DNA of 64,000 bases. Origin: Streptomyces sp. Tu6071. GTDB taxonomy: Bacteria; Actinomycetota; Actinomycetes; Streptomycetales; Streptomycetaceae. Below, piece by piece: positions 34,098 to 42,366 of this stretch. The first letter of the stretch is position 1. Each line of letters begins with the position of its first letter. The stretch is from NCBI RefSeq assembly GCF_000213055.1, contig NZ_CM001165.1, positions 5,974,945 to 6,038,944 of the forward strand. The letters run 5' to 3'. The notes beneath the pieces are model-generated. The model was given only the letters and a program-made list of their open reading frames with translations, ran no database searches and was not told the origin of the DNA. A program made the position numbers and the translations under genes.

Positions 34098-35552
34098 ATG
34101 GTGGAGGAAGCGAACGCCGAGCCCGCCGGTGCGCCCCACGGCGCGGAGCGGGACGGCCACGGGGACGGCGCCCGGGAGGGCGCGGGGCACGCGGAGGACG
34201 AGGCCGGGCATGAGGCGCGGGAGCACGGCGGGGACCGCGAGGGCGAGGCGCTGGACGGGCCGCTGCCCGAAGGTGTCAGGCACCGGGTCGTACGGTACGT
34301 GGCGACCGGATTCGGCGGCCTCACCGTCGGGGAACTCCCCGCGCAGCTGCGCCAGTACGCGCGGTTCACACCGAGCAGGCGGCTCAAGTACGCGGGCAAC
34401 GCGATGGCCGCCGCGGTCGAGAACGACGCCGCCTTCCGGGCCCGGGTCGCGGAGCGGCTGTGCGCCGCGCAGCCGGAGTTGTGCGCGGCGCTGAACGAGG
34501 GCACTCCGCCGCCCGCCGCCGACCCCGTGGACGTCGCCGCCGTCGCGTACCTGCTGCGTCCCCCGGGCTGGCTCAAGCTCGTCGCCGCGGCCGGTGAGGA
34601 GGCCGAGCGGGCCGGGGCCGAGCGGATGGACGAGGCGGCCAGGGAGGAGCTGGACCGGCTGCGCGCGGAGCGCGACGAGGCGCGCGAGCGCGGGCGCGCG
34701 GACAGCGAGCGGCTGCGCGGCGAGGTCGAGGGGCTGCGCCGCGAGAGCGACGCGGTGCGGCGCAAGCTGCGGGCCGCGCAGAGCGACATCAAGCGCGGCG
34801 AGGCCGCGCTGCGCAAGGAGCAGGAGCGGGCCGAGGCCCAGCGCGCCGAGCTCCAGGCGCAGTTGAGCGCCGCCGAGAGCGAGACGCGGCGGGTGCGGGC
34901 CCGGCTCGGCGAGGTCGAGGCGGCCCTTGAGGCGAGCCGGAAGGCGACGCGCGAGGGGCGCAGCGTCGAGGACATGCGGCTGCGGCTGCTGCTCGACACC
35001 GTACTCGACGCGGCCCAGGGGCTGCGCCGCGAACTGGCGCTGCCGCCCGTCTCGGTACGGCCCGCGGAGACCGTGGACGCGCGGGAGCCGGCGAAGTTCA
35101 GCCCGAAGGACATCGCGGCCCGCGCGCTCGCCGAGGACGATCCGGCGATCCTGGACCAGTTGCTCGCGCTGCCGCAGGCGCATCTCGTCGTGGACGGGTA
35201 CAACGTCACGAAAACCGGTTATCCGATGATGCCGTTGGAGAAGCAGCGGCTCCGGCTGCTCGGCGGGCTCTCGCAGCTCGCGGCGCAGAGCGGGGCCGAG
35301 GTGACGTGCGTCTTCGACGGGGCCGAACTCGCGGCCCCCGTGCTGCTCGCGCCGCCGCGCGGGGTGCGCGTGCTGTTCAGCAAGGCCGGGGTGACGGCGG
35401 ACGAGTTGATCCGGCAGCTCGTGCGGGCCGAGCCGCCGGGGCGGCCCGTCGTCGTGGTCTCCACGGACAAGGAAGTGGCGGACGGCATCGCGAAGGCGGG
35501 GGCGCGCCCGGTGCCGAGCGTCATGCTCCTGAAGCGGTTGTCGCGGGGGTGA
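34098..35552 (+). CDS. Coiled-coil protein with C-terminal NYN (YacP-like) nuclease domain
   Basis: Product of 484 residues. An acidic His/Glu-rich N-terminus is followed by a small alpha-helical region (about 60-160). A long coiled coil comes next (about 165-290, rich in Arg/Glu/Ala heptads), then a NYN/PIN-like domain (about 350-484). Likely catalytic aspartates occur in LVVDGYNV, VFDGAE, VTADELI and VSTDKEVAD. YacP/Rae1-type proteins are ribosome-associated endoribonucleases; an RNA-cleaving role is inferred. It follows the zinc-ribbon gene. Confidence 0.87.
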   Translation: MVEEANAEPAGAPHGAERDGHGDGAREGAGHAEDEAGHEAREHGGDREGEALDGPLPEGVRHRVVRYVATGFGGLTVGELPAQLRQYARFTPSRRLKYAGNAMAAAVENDAAFRARVAERLCAAQPELCAALNEGTPPPAADPVDVAAVAYLLRPPGWLKLVAAAGEEAERAGAERMDEAAREELDRLRAERDEARERGRADSERLRGEVEGLRRESDAVRRKLRAAQSDIKRGEAALRKEQERAEAQRAELQAQLSAAESETRRVRARLGEVEAALEASRKATREGRSVEDMRLRLLLDTVLDAAQGLRRELALPPVSVRPAETVDAREPAKFSPKDIAARALAEDDPAILDQLLALPQAHLVVDGYNVTKTGYPMMPLEKQRLRLLGGLSQLAAQSGAEVTCVFDGAELAAPVLLAPPRGVRVLFSKAGVTADELIRQLVRAEPPGRPVVVVSTDKEVADGIAKAGARPVPSVMLLKRLSRG

Positions 35553-35879
35553 CCCCTCTGCGGGGGGCCGGGGAACACATGTGCCCGGTATGGCTGTTGC
35601 GGCTCGGTTCGTATGATCTGTGACCGACGCGTTATCTGGTGTGCTTCGTGGGGCTTGGGGCGCGACGCTCGGTCAGTTCTTCGTCACCGCAGGTGGCTTG
35701 TGGGTAAAGAAACCCCGGAGTCGCAGGTTTTTACCGGTGAGGATTTGAACTGATCACAAGAAGGTCACTACTGTCGGCCCGAACTCTCGCTCGGTTGATC
35801 ACCCATCCGGGGTGGCGGTGAGAGGGCACCGCCCACCGGTGGATCGGTAGGCGGCTGGAGGAAGAAGGAGCTCGCCTTC
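35553..35879 (+). promoter_or_regulatory. Upstream region of first NlpC/P60 gene
   Basis: This 327-bp gap includes an imperfect hairpin, GGTAAAGAAACC (about 35703-35714) with GGTTTTTACC (about 35727-35736), which may end the NYN transcript or be an operator. A good promoter follows: TTGAAC 35745-35750, an 18-bp spacer, TACTGT 35769-35774. The ~100-nt leader has GAAGAAGGAG before the GTG. I looked for a ydaO-type riboswitch and did not find one. Confidence 0.65.
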
Positions 35880-36926
35880 GTGGCGTCCCACCGTCGACCG
35901 AAGCAGCCGAGCCGCGCCCGCGTGACCGTGCTCACCGCGACCGCCGCTGCTGCCGTGGCCCTCACTTCGCAGGCCGCGCACGCAGACCCCAAGCCGACCA
36001 AGTCCGAGGTGAAGTCGAAGGTCGACAAGCTCTACGACGAAGCGGAGCAGGCGACCGAGAAGCTCAACGGGGCCACGGAGAAGCAGAAGAAGCTGGAGAA
36101 GGAGGTCGACGCCATCCAGGACAAGGTGGCGCGCGGCCAGGACGAGCTGAACGAGCAGCGGCAGTCGCTCGGCGCCGTCGCCGCCGCCCAGTACCGGTCC
36201 GGCGGCATCGACCCCTCCGTGCAGCTCTTCCTCTCCGCCGACCCGGACTCCTTCCTCCAGCAGGCCGGTGCCCTCGACCAGTTGAGCGCGCAGCAGACGC
36301 AGCAGCTCAAGCAGATCCAGGCCAAGCAGCGCAAGCTCGCCCAGGAGCGCAAGGAGGCCGCCGACAAGCTCGCCGACCTCGCCGACACGCGCAAGGAACT
36401 GGGCAAGAAGAAGAGCGAGGTCAAGGCCAAGCTCGCCGAGGCGCAGCGCATCCTCAACTCGATGACGGCCGCCGAGAAGGCCGCGATGCAGGCGGAGCAG
36501 GACCGCGCCAACCGCGCCAGCGAGCGCACCGCGCTCACTTCGGCCCCCGGCACCGTCGCCAACCCCGGCAAGGGCTCGGGCATGGCGGGCGCGGCGTTCT
36601 CCGCCGCCCAGTCGCAGCTCGGCAAGCCGTACGTCTTCGGCGCCACGGGCCCCAGCTCCTACGACTGCTCGGGCCTCACCTCCTGGGCCTACCGGCAGGC
36701 CGGGGTCTCGCTGCCCCGCACCTCGCAGGCGCAGGCGAACGCCGGGACCCGCATCTACTCGCAGAGCCAGCTCCAGGTCGGCGACCTCGTGCTCTTCTAC
36801 GGCGACCTGCACCACATCGGTCTCTACGCGGGCAACGGCCAGGTGCTGCACGCCCCGCGCACCGGCACCGTCGTGCGCTACGAGTCGATCGGCAACATGC
36901 CCTTCCAGTTCGGCGTGCGCGTCTGA
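35880..36926 (+). CDS. Secreted NlpC/P60 peptidoglycan endopeptidase (paralog 1)
   Basis: Product of 348 residues. A signal peptide ends around the AHA cleavage site near residue 35. A long coiled coil (about 38-215; Lys/Glu/Gln-rich heptads, as in RipA-like proteins) follows, then the NlpC/P60 domain (about 232-348). The catalytic cysteine is in YDCSGLTSWAY and the histidine in LHHIGLYAG. It cuts stem peptides between D-Glu and diaminopimelate, remodelling the wall during growth or sporulation. GTG start. A second copy of the same architecture lies 343 bp downstream. Confidence 0.95.
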   Translation: MASHRRPKQPSRARVTVLTATAAAAVALTSQAAHADPKPTKSEVKSKVDKLYDEAEQATEKLNGATEKQKKLEKEVDAIQDKVARGQDELNEQRQSLGAVAAAQYRSGGIDPSVQLFLSADPDSFLQQAGALDQLSAQQTQQLKQIQAKQRKLAQERKEAADKLADLADTRKELGKKKSEVKAKLAEAQRILNSMTAAEKAAMQAEQDRANRASERTALTSAPGTVANPGKGSGMAGAAFSAAQSQLGKPYVFGATGPSSYDCSGLTSWAYRQAGVSLPRTSQAQANAGTRIYSQSQLQVGDLVLFYGDLHHIGLYAGNGQVLHAPRTGTVVRYESIGNMPFQFGVRV

Positions 36927-37269
36927 ACCCCTGACGGCCGCGACGGCGTTCACCGGAGCCCCGGGAAGCACCCGCTTCCCGGGGCTCCGTCGTGTCCCGT
37001 ACCGGCCGCGCCACACCCGCCCGATCGGGGGAATCCCGCGCCCCCGTGCTGACCCGGGGGACCCGCTGTGACCTGCGTGGGGGCGGCGGAAGGCGGACGA
37101 ACTCGCCCAAAGCGCAAGTCCGTCGGTCGTTGGTGCCCGTCCCGGGGTGGGGCTACTGTCGGCGCGCGTTCCGGCACCGCCGCCGGGCTCCGGCCCGGCG
37201 CGCGTCCGGGACCCGCCCCGACGCACCGGGCGCCCGCGCCCGTGCCCCAGCGAAAGGACAGCGAACGCC
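36927..37269 (+). promoter_or_regulatory. Gap between NlpC/P60 paralogs
   Basis: This 343-bp gap holds a terminator hairpin (14-bp arms GGAGCCCCGGGAAG at 36955-36968 and its complement at 36975-36988). Downstream is a promoter-like TTGGTG (37130-37135), an 18-bp spacer, then TACTGT (37154-37159). Both NlpC/P60 genes share the TACTGTCGG -10 context, indicating that the promoter was duplicated with the gene or that both use the same sigma factor. Confidence 0.6.
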
Positions 37270-38334
37270 GTGGCGTCTCACCGCCGTTCCCTCTCCACCG
37301 GGCGCACCGCGCGCGGCGCCGTCCTCACCGCCGCGGCAGCCGCCGCGCTCGCCGCCGTCCCGGCCGCGGCCCCCGCCGAGGCCGCCCCGCACCCCGACCG
37401 CCAGGAGGTCCGGGCGGGACTCGACCGGCTCTACGCCCAGGCGGAGCGCGCCACCGAGGCGTACAACAAATCCGACGAGCGTGCCGACAAGCTCCGCGTC
37501 ACCGTGCGCCGCTCCACCGACGCCGTCGCCCGCGCCCAGGAACGCGTCAACACGATGCGCGGCGCCGTCGGTTCGCTCGCCGCCGCGCAGTACCGCTCCG
37601 GCGGCATCGACCCCGCCCTCGCGCTCCTGCTCACCTCCGACCCCGAGCGCTACCTGAGCCACGCGGCCCTCCTCGACCAGGTCGGCCACCAGCGCGCCGC
37701 CGAACTCGGCCGTCTCGTCGAGGCGCGGCGCGTCCTCGCGCAGGACCGCACCGAGGCGCGGGAGGCGCTGCGCCGCCTGGAGCGCACCCGTGAGGACATC
37801 GCCCGGCACAAGCGCACGGTGGAGGCGAAGCTCACCGCCGCGCGCCGGCTCCTCGACGGGCTGCCGGCCGGGGAGCGCGCCGCGGTGCGGGACGGCGCCG
37901 CGGGGGGCGTCGGCGACCTCGCGGGCGCGTACTCGCGGGCCGCGCGCGGGGCCGGCCTCGACGTGCCGCCCGGGACGGCGGCGGTCTCCGGGCGGGCCGC
38001 CGCGGCCGTCGCGGCGGCCCGCTCCGCGCTCGGCCGCCCCTACGTGTGGGGCGCCTCCGGGCCCGGGGCCTTCGACTGCTCCGGGCTCATGCAGTGGGCC
38101 TGGGCACGGGCCGGGGTCGGCCTGCCCCGCACGTCGCAGGCCCAGGCGGGCGCGGGGCAGCGGGTACCGCTCTCGCAGGCGCGCCCCGGCGACCTCGTCA
38201 CATACCGCTCGGACGCGAGCCACGTCGGCATGTACGTCGGCGGCGGCCAGGTCATCCACGCCCCCCACCCGGGCGCGGCCGTGCGCTACGAGTCCGTCCA
38301 CATGCTGCCGATCAACTCGGTGACCCGGCCCTGA
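37270..38334 (+). CDS. Secreted NlpC/P60 peptidoglycan endopeptidase (paralog 2)
   Basis: Product of 354 residues, a clear paralog of the preceding gene. It has the same MASHRR start, a signal peptide ending near AEA, a coiled coil containing the shared AAAQYRSGGIDP block, and a C-terminal NlpC/P60 domain with FDCSGLMQWAW (Cys) and ASHVGMYVGGG (His). The linker region is shorter and Ala-rich, and Arg has replaced many Lys residues. GTG start. The role is cell-wall remodelling; divergence suggests a different substrate or timing from paralog 1. Confidence 0.94.
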   Translation: MASHRRSLSTGRTARGAVLTAAAAAALAAVPAAAPAEAAPHPDRQEVRAGLDRLYAQAERATEAYNKSDERADKLRVTVRRSTDAVARAQERVNTMRGAVGSLAAAQYRSGGIDPALALLLTSDPERYLSHAALLDQVGHQRAAELGRLVEARRVLAQDRTEAREALRRLERTREDIARHKRTVEAKLTAARRLLDGLPAGERAAVRDGAAGGVGDLAGAYSRAARGAGLDVPPGTAAVSGRAAAAVAAARSALGRPYVWGASGPGAFDCSGLMQWAWARAGVGLPRTSQAQAGAGQRVPLSQARPGDLVTYRSDASHVGMYVGGGQVIHAPHPGAAVRYESVHMLPINSVTRP

Positions 38335-38423
38335 GCCCCGGGAGGGACGCGTTCCCGGGCGGTGCCGGGGACGCGGGGCGGGGGTGCCGGGGGAGGGGCG
38401 GCGCCTCGCCGTATGCTCGCCGC

Positions 38424-39644
38424 GTGGCCCGAAGCCGACCCCTCCGCCCCCGCCCCGGACGCGCCGCGGCGCTCGCCCTCCTGCTGCTGCTCGGCGGCTG
38501 CGCGGGCGGTGGGGGCGAGAGCGGCGGCGACACGGGCACGCGGGTGCGGGCCGTGCTCGACGCGCGCGGCGACGCCGTACGGGACGGGGACCGCGCCGAC
38601 TGGCTCGCGACCGCCGCGCCCGGCCCCGCGCGCGAGCGCGCCGGGACCGTCTTCACCAACCTCGACGCCCTCCGCCCCACCGCCTGGGCCTACCGCGTCA
38701 CCTCCGTCAGGCCCGAGGGGGACCGGGCAGCGGTCCGCGCGACGCTCTCGTACCGCGTCGAGGGCTACGACAGCGCCCCCGTCACCGTGCGGCGCGCCCT
38801 CACCCTGCGCCGCGTCTCCGGCCGGTGGTACGTGAGCGCCGACAAGCCCGCGCCGGGGGCCCCGCAACAGCTCTGGGAGCAGGGCAGGATGACCGCCGTG
38901 CGCGGCGCGGACTCGCTCGTGCTCGGCGTCGGGCAGCCGCGCGCGAAGCTCGCGGACGTCGCGGGGCTCGCCGACGACGCGGTGCCCGCCGTGCGCCGCG
39001 TGTGGCCCGAGCGGTGGGCGGGGCGGCTCATCGTGCTGCTGCCCGCCTCGCTCGACCGCATGGCCGCGCTCCTCGGCGAGAAGCCCGCCGACTACCGGGG
39101 CATCGCCGCCGTCACGACGGGCGAACTCGGCTCGGCGGCCCACGTGCCCGCCGACCGCGTCACCGTCAACCCCGAGGCGTACGAGGAACTCGGCGCCTTC
39201 GGCAAGCGCTTCGTGCTCATCCACGAGGCCACGCACGTCGCGACCCGCTCCGCCACGACCGCCGCGACCCCGCTGTGGCTCTCCGAGGGCTTCGCCGACT
39301 GGAGCGGCTACCACGGCAGCGGGCGCACCCCCCGCCAGGTGGCCCCCGAACTCGCCGAGGCGGTCCGCGAGGGCGAGGCGCCCGACACGCTGCCCACCGA
39401 CGCCGACTTCGCCTTCTCCGGGGACCCCGGCCGGCTCGCCCGCGCCTACGAGGGCGGCTGGCTCGCCTGCCGGATGATCGCCGAGCAGTGGGGCGAGCCG
39501 AAACTGCGCGACTTCTACCGCGCGGTGGGGGAGCACGAGGGCCGCGACGGCGCGGTCGCCGCCGCCGCCCGCAAGGTGCTCGGGGTGGACGAGGCGGAAC
39601 TCGTGGGCAGGTGGCGCGGCTACGTGCGCGAGCAACTCGCCTAG
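38424..39644 (+). CDS. Lipoprotein with HExxH zinc metallopeptidase domain
   Basis: Product of 406 residues. The lipobox is LGGC (Cys26). After an N-terminal NTF2-like region (about 40-140) comes a gluzincin-type active site: His267, Glu268 and His271 in LIHEATHVA, and the third ligand Glu288 in WLSEGFADW, as in M1-like peptidases. No inhibitor or substrate can be inferred. GTG at 38424 has no Shine-Dalgarno, but TATGCT at 38412-38417 lies 6 bp upstream, so a leaderless mRNA is likely. It follows the NlpC/P60 pair and converges on the GT87 gene. Confidence 0.88.
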   Translation: MARSRPLRPRPGRAAALALLLLLGGCAGGGGESGGDTGTRVRAVLDARGDAVRDGDRADWLATAAPGPARERAGTVFTNLDALRPTAWAYRVTSVRPEGDRAAVRATLSYRVEGYDSAPVTVRRALTLRRVSGRWYVSADKPAPGAPQQLWEQGRMTAVRGADSLVLGVGQPRAKLADVAGLADDAVPAVRRVWPERWAGRLIVLLPASLDRMAALLGEKPADYRGIAAVTTGELGSAAHVPADRVTVNPEAYEELGAFGKRFVLIHEATHVATRSATTAATPLWLSEGFADWSGYHGSGRTPRQVAPELAEAVREGEAPDTLPTDADFAFSGDPGRLARAYEGGWLACRMIAEQWGEPKLRDFYRAVGEHEGRDGAVAAAARKVLGVDEAELVGRWRGYVREQLA

Positions 39645-39717
39645 ACGCCCCCGACGGTTCGGCCCGCCGCGGCCCCTGCCCGGCCCGGGACCGGCCCGCG
39701 GTCCGGCACCCGAACCC

Positions 39718-40974
39718 TTAGGCGTCCGTCGTCGCCCAGCCCGGCATTCGCTCGCTCTCCGCACTCCCGCCGCGCGGCACGGCCCGTACCGTTTCCCGCC
39801 ACAGCGCCCGGCAGGCGAGCACCGTCGCCGCCACGAGCAGCCCGTTCCTGGCGACGAGCAGCCCGATGCCGAACGGCGTCGAGCCGATCACGTCGCCGAA
39901 GTACACGGGGAACTCCAGCCACGTGACGAACGAGGCGATCACCGTGAGGACCACGGGGAGCGTCATCCGCCCGCCCCGGTACAGCAGGCACACCGCGCCG
40001 AGGCCGAGGAGCCACACCATGTACTGCGGGCTGATGACCCGGCTCGTCGTCGTGAAGAGCAGCAGCGCGGTGAACGCCGCGTCCGCGAACGTCGCCTCGC
40101 TCCACACCCGCGCCCGCATCCGCCACAGCACGAGCCAGCAGAGCGCGAGCACACTGAGCACCTGCGCGAGCGCCGAGACGAGCGGCACGCCCGTGCCCAG
40201 GAACTCCATCGAGCCGTAGTGGAACGCGACGCGCCCGTCCCAGCCGAAGTGCCGCGCGAAGTGGAACACGAGCGCGCCCAGCGACTCGACCTCCGTACCC
40301 CGGTCGCGCTGCGCGGTCAGGAAGGAGAGGCTGCCCGGCATCAGGAGCCCGAAGCCGGCGAGCAGCACGAGTCCCGTGACCGCCGCGCTCGTCCACGAGC
40401 GGCGCGTCCCCTCCCCGCGCGGCGTCCCGACGAGCAGCAGCACCGGCCACACCTTGACGACGGCGCCGAGCGCCGCGAGCGCCCCGAAAGCGCGCGCCCG
40501 GCGCGTCCCCGCGAGCAGCGCCGCGACGGAGAGCGCCGTGACCATCACGTCGTAGCGGGCGAAGACCACCGGCCCGAGCAGCGCCACCCCCACGACCCAC
40601 ACCCACACCCCGGCGAAGCGGCGCCCCGGCCGCGTCGCCGCGTACAGCAGCAGCGCCGTGACGAGCGCGTCGCACACCAGCGCGAGGACGTAGAACGCCG
40701 TCGCGTACGACAGGAAGGGCAGCAGCTTCGGCGCGAGGACCGCGAGGGCCGCGCCCGGCGGGTACTGCCACGTCACGTCGTGCTCGGGGAAGACGCCGCC
40801 CGACAGTACTTTCGCCCATTTCACGTACAAGCCCGAGACGTCGTACGTCACGTCGAGACCGGGGGGCACGATCACCCTGAGCACCCAGAGCAGGAGCAGC
40901 GTCCGTGTCGCCGCCCACACCGCGAGCGCGCCCCCTGTCCGCGTCCACGTCGCCCGCCCAGTCCGTCCGCTCAC
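39718..40974 (-). CDS. GT87/GT-C family membrane mannosyltransferase-like protein
   Basis: About 418 residues with roughly ten membrane helices. The first extracytoplasmic loop carries LDVTYDVSGLYVKWAKVLSGG and the DVTWQYPPG motif, typical of GT-C enzymes of the GT87 (DUF2029) group that use polyprenyl-phosphate-mannose. It likely adds mannose to a lipid or glycan outside the membrane. GTG at 40974 was chosen just before the hydrophobic region; an earlier GTG at 41070 would add 32 poorly structured residues. It is divergent from a GT4 glycosyltransferase, suggesting a shared pathway such as phosphatidylinositol mannosides. Confidence 0.82.
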   Translation of the reverse strand: MSGRTGRATWTRTGGALAVWAATRTLLLLWVLRVIVPPGLDVTYDVSGLYVKWAKVLSGGVFPEHDVTWQYPPGAALAVLAPKLLPFLSYATAFYVLALVCDALVTALLLYAATRPGRRFAGVWVWVVGVALLGPVVFARYDVMVTALSVAALLAGTRRARAFGALAALGAVVKVWPVLLLVGTPRGEGTRRSWTSAAVTGLVLLAGFGLLMPGSLSFLTAQRDRGTEVESLGALVFHFARHFGWDGRVAFHYGSMEFLGTGVPLVSALAQVLSVLALCWLVLWRMRARVWSEATFADAAFTALLLFTTTSRVISPQYMVWLLGLGAVCLLYRGGRMTLPVVLTVIASFVTWLEFPVYFGDVIGSTPFGIGLLVARNGLLVAATVLACRALWRETVRAVPRGGSAESERMPGWATTDA

Positions 40975-41150
40975 GTACCGTCCCGCTCTCGTCTCGTCGT
41001 CGCCGCCACGCCCTCGGGCACCCGGGTCATGATGCCTGCCGTACCCGTCCCGGGCCACCGTGCCGGGCACTGTGTCCCGGTTCGCCCGCCGGGCGGCGGA
41101 AGCGGAGGCGAGCGCCCGGTCCGCCCGCCGACCGGTACTGTTCAGCGACG

Positions 41151-42293
41151 ATGGACAGGACCTTGATCGTCACCAATGACTTCCCGCCACGTTCCGGCGG
41201 TATTCAGTCGTTCCTGCACAACATGGCGCTCCGCCTCGATCCCGAGCGCTTCGTCGTCTACGCCTCGACGTGGAAACGGAGCCGGGAGGGCCGCGAGGCC
41301 ACGGCGGCCTTCGACGCCGAGCAGCCCTTCCGCGTGTACCGCGACCAGACCACGATGCTGCTCCCCACCCCGCGCACCACCGCGCGCGCCGAACTGCTTT
41401 TGCGGCGGCACGGGGCGACCTCGGTGTGGTTCGGGGCCGCCGCCCCGCTCGGGCTCATGGCGCCCGCGCTGCGCGCCGCCGGGGCCACGCGGCTCGTCGG
41501 CACGACGCACGGGCACGAGGCGGGCTGGGCGCAGCTTCCCGGGGCCCGCGCGCTGCTGCGGCGGATCGGCGAAGGCACCGACACGCTCACGTACCTCGGC
41601 GCCTACACGCGGGCGAGGATCGCCCGCGCGCTCACCCCCGAGGCCGCCGCCCGCATGGTCCAACTGCCTCCGGGCGTCGACGAGAAGGTCTTCCACCCCG
41701 GCTCGGGAGGGCCCGCGCTGCGCGCCGCGATGGGGCTCGCGGACCGGCCCGTCGTCGTGTGCGTCTCGCGGCTCGTGCGGCGCAAGGGGCAGGACACGCT
41801 CCTCCGGGCCTGGCCCGCCGTGCTCCGCGCGCAGCCGGACGCCGTGCTCCTGATCGTCGGGGACGGCCCGTACGGGGACGACCTGCGGCGTCTTGCGCGC
41901 GAGACGGGCGTCGCGGACTCCGTACGGTTCACCGGCGGCGTCCCGTGGTCCGAACTGCCCGCGCACTTCGGGGCGGGAGACGTCTTCGCGATGCCGTGTC
42001 GCACGCGGCGCGGGGGGCTCGACGTGGAAGGGCTCGGGATCGTGTACCTGGAGGCGTCCGCGACGGGTCTGCCCGTCGTGGCGGGGGACTCCGGGGGTGC
42101 GCCGGACGCCGTGAAGGAGGGCGAGACGGGGTTCGTCGTACGGGGCGAGAGCGTCCCGGAGACGGCGGAGCGGATCGTCGCGCTGCTCGGGGACGCGGGG
42201 CTGCGGGAGCGGATGGGGGCCGCGGGACGCGCGTGGGTCGAGGAGAAGTGGCGGTGGGACCTGCTCGCGGAGCGGCTGAGGGAACTGCTGTAG
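41151..42293 (+). CDS. GT4 family glycosyltransferase, PimB-like
   Basis: Product of 380 residues with GT-B fold. N-terminal Rossmann start TLIVTNDFPPRSGGIQSFL, then TTHGHEAGW. C-terminal VSRLVRRKGQDTLL precedes the sugar-nucleotide motif EGLGIVYLEASATGLPVVAG with the Glu pair spaced as in EX7E. It resembles GDP-mannose-dependent PimB', which makes PIM2 from PIM1; this is a likely but unproven assignment. TACTGT at 41136-41141 lies 9 bp before the ATG and there is no Shine-Dalgarno, so it is probably leaderless. Confidence 0.88.
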   Translation: MDRTLIVTNDFPPRSGGIQSFLHNMALRLDPERFVVYASTWKRSREGREATAAFDAEQPFRVYRDQTTMLLPTPRTTARAELLLRRHGATSVWFGAAAPLGLMAPALRAAGATRLVGTTHGHEAGWAQLPGARALLRRIGEGTDTLTYLGAYTRARIARALTPEAAARMVQLPPGVDEKVFHPGSGGPALRAAMGLADRPVVVCVSRLVRRKGQDTLLRAWPAVLRAQPDAVLLIVGDGPYGDDLRRLARETGVADSVRFTGGVPWSELPAHFGAGDVFAMPCRTRRGGLDVEGLGIVYLEASATGLPVVAGDSGGAPDAVKEGETGFVVRGESVPETAERIVALLGDAGLRERMGAAGRAWVEEKWRWDLLAERLRELL

Positions 42294-42366
42294 AGGGGGC
42301 GGCGCGGGGCCGCCCCCGGCCGCCGCGCTTCCGGGAGACGCCCCGCGCCTCCGGCGGACGGCCGCC

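Noticed and set aside
35553..35879. ydaO (c-di-AMP) riboswitch in front of the NlpC/P60 gene
   Set aside because: Such switches often precede Streptomyces cell-wall hydrolases, but I found none of the conserved blocks; a plain promoter and hairpin explain the region.
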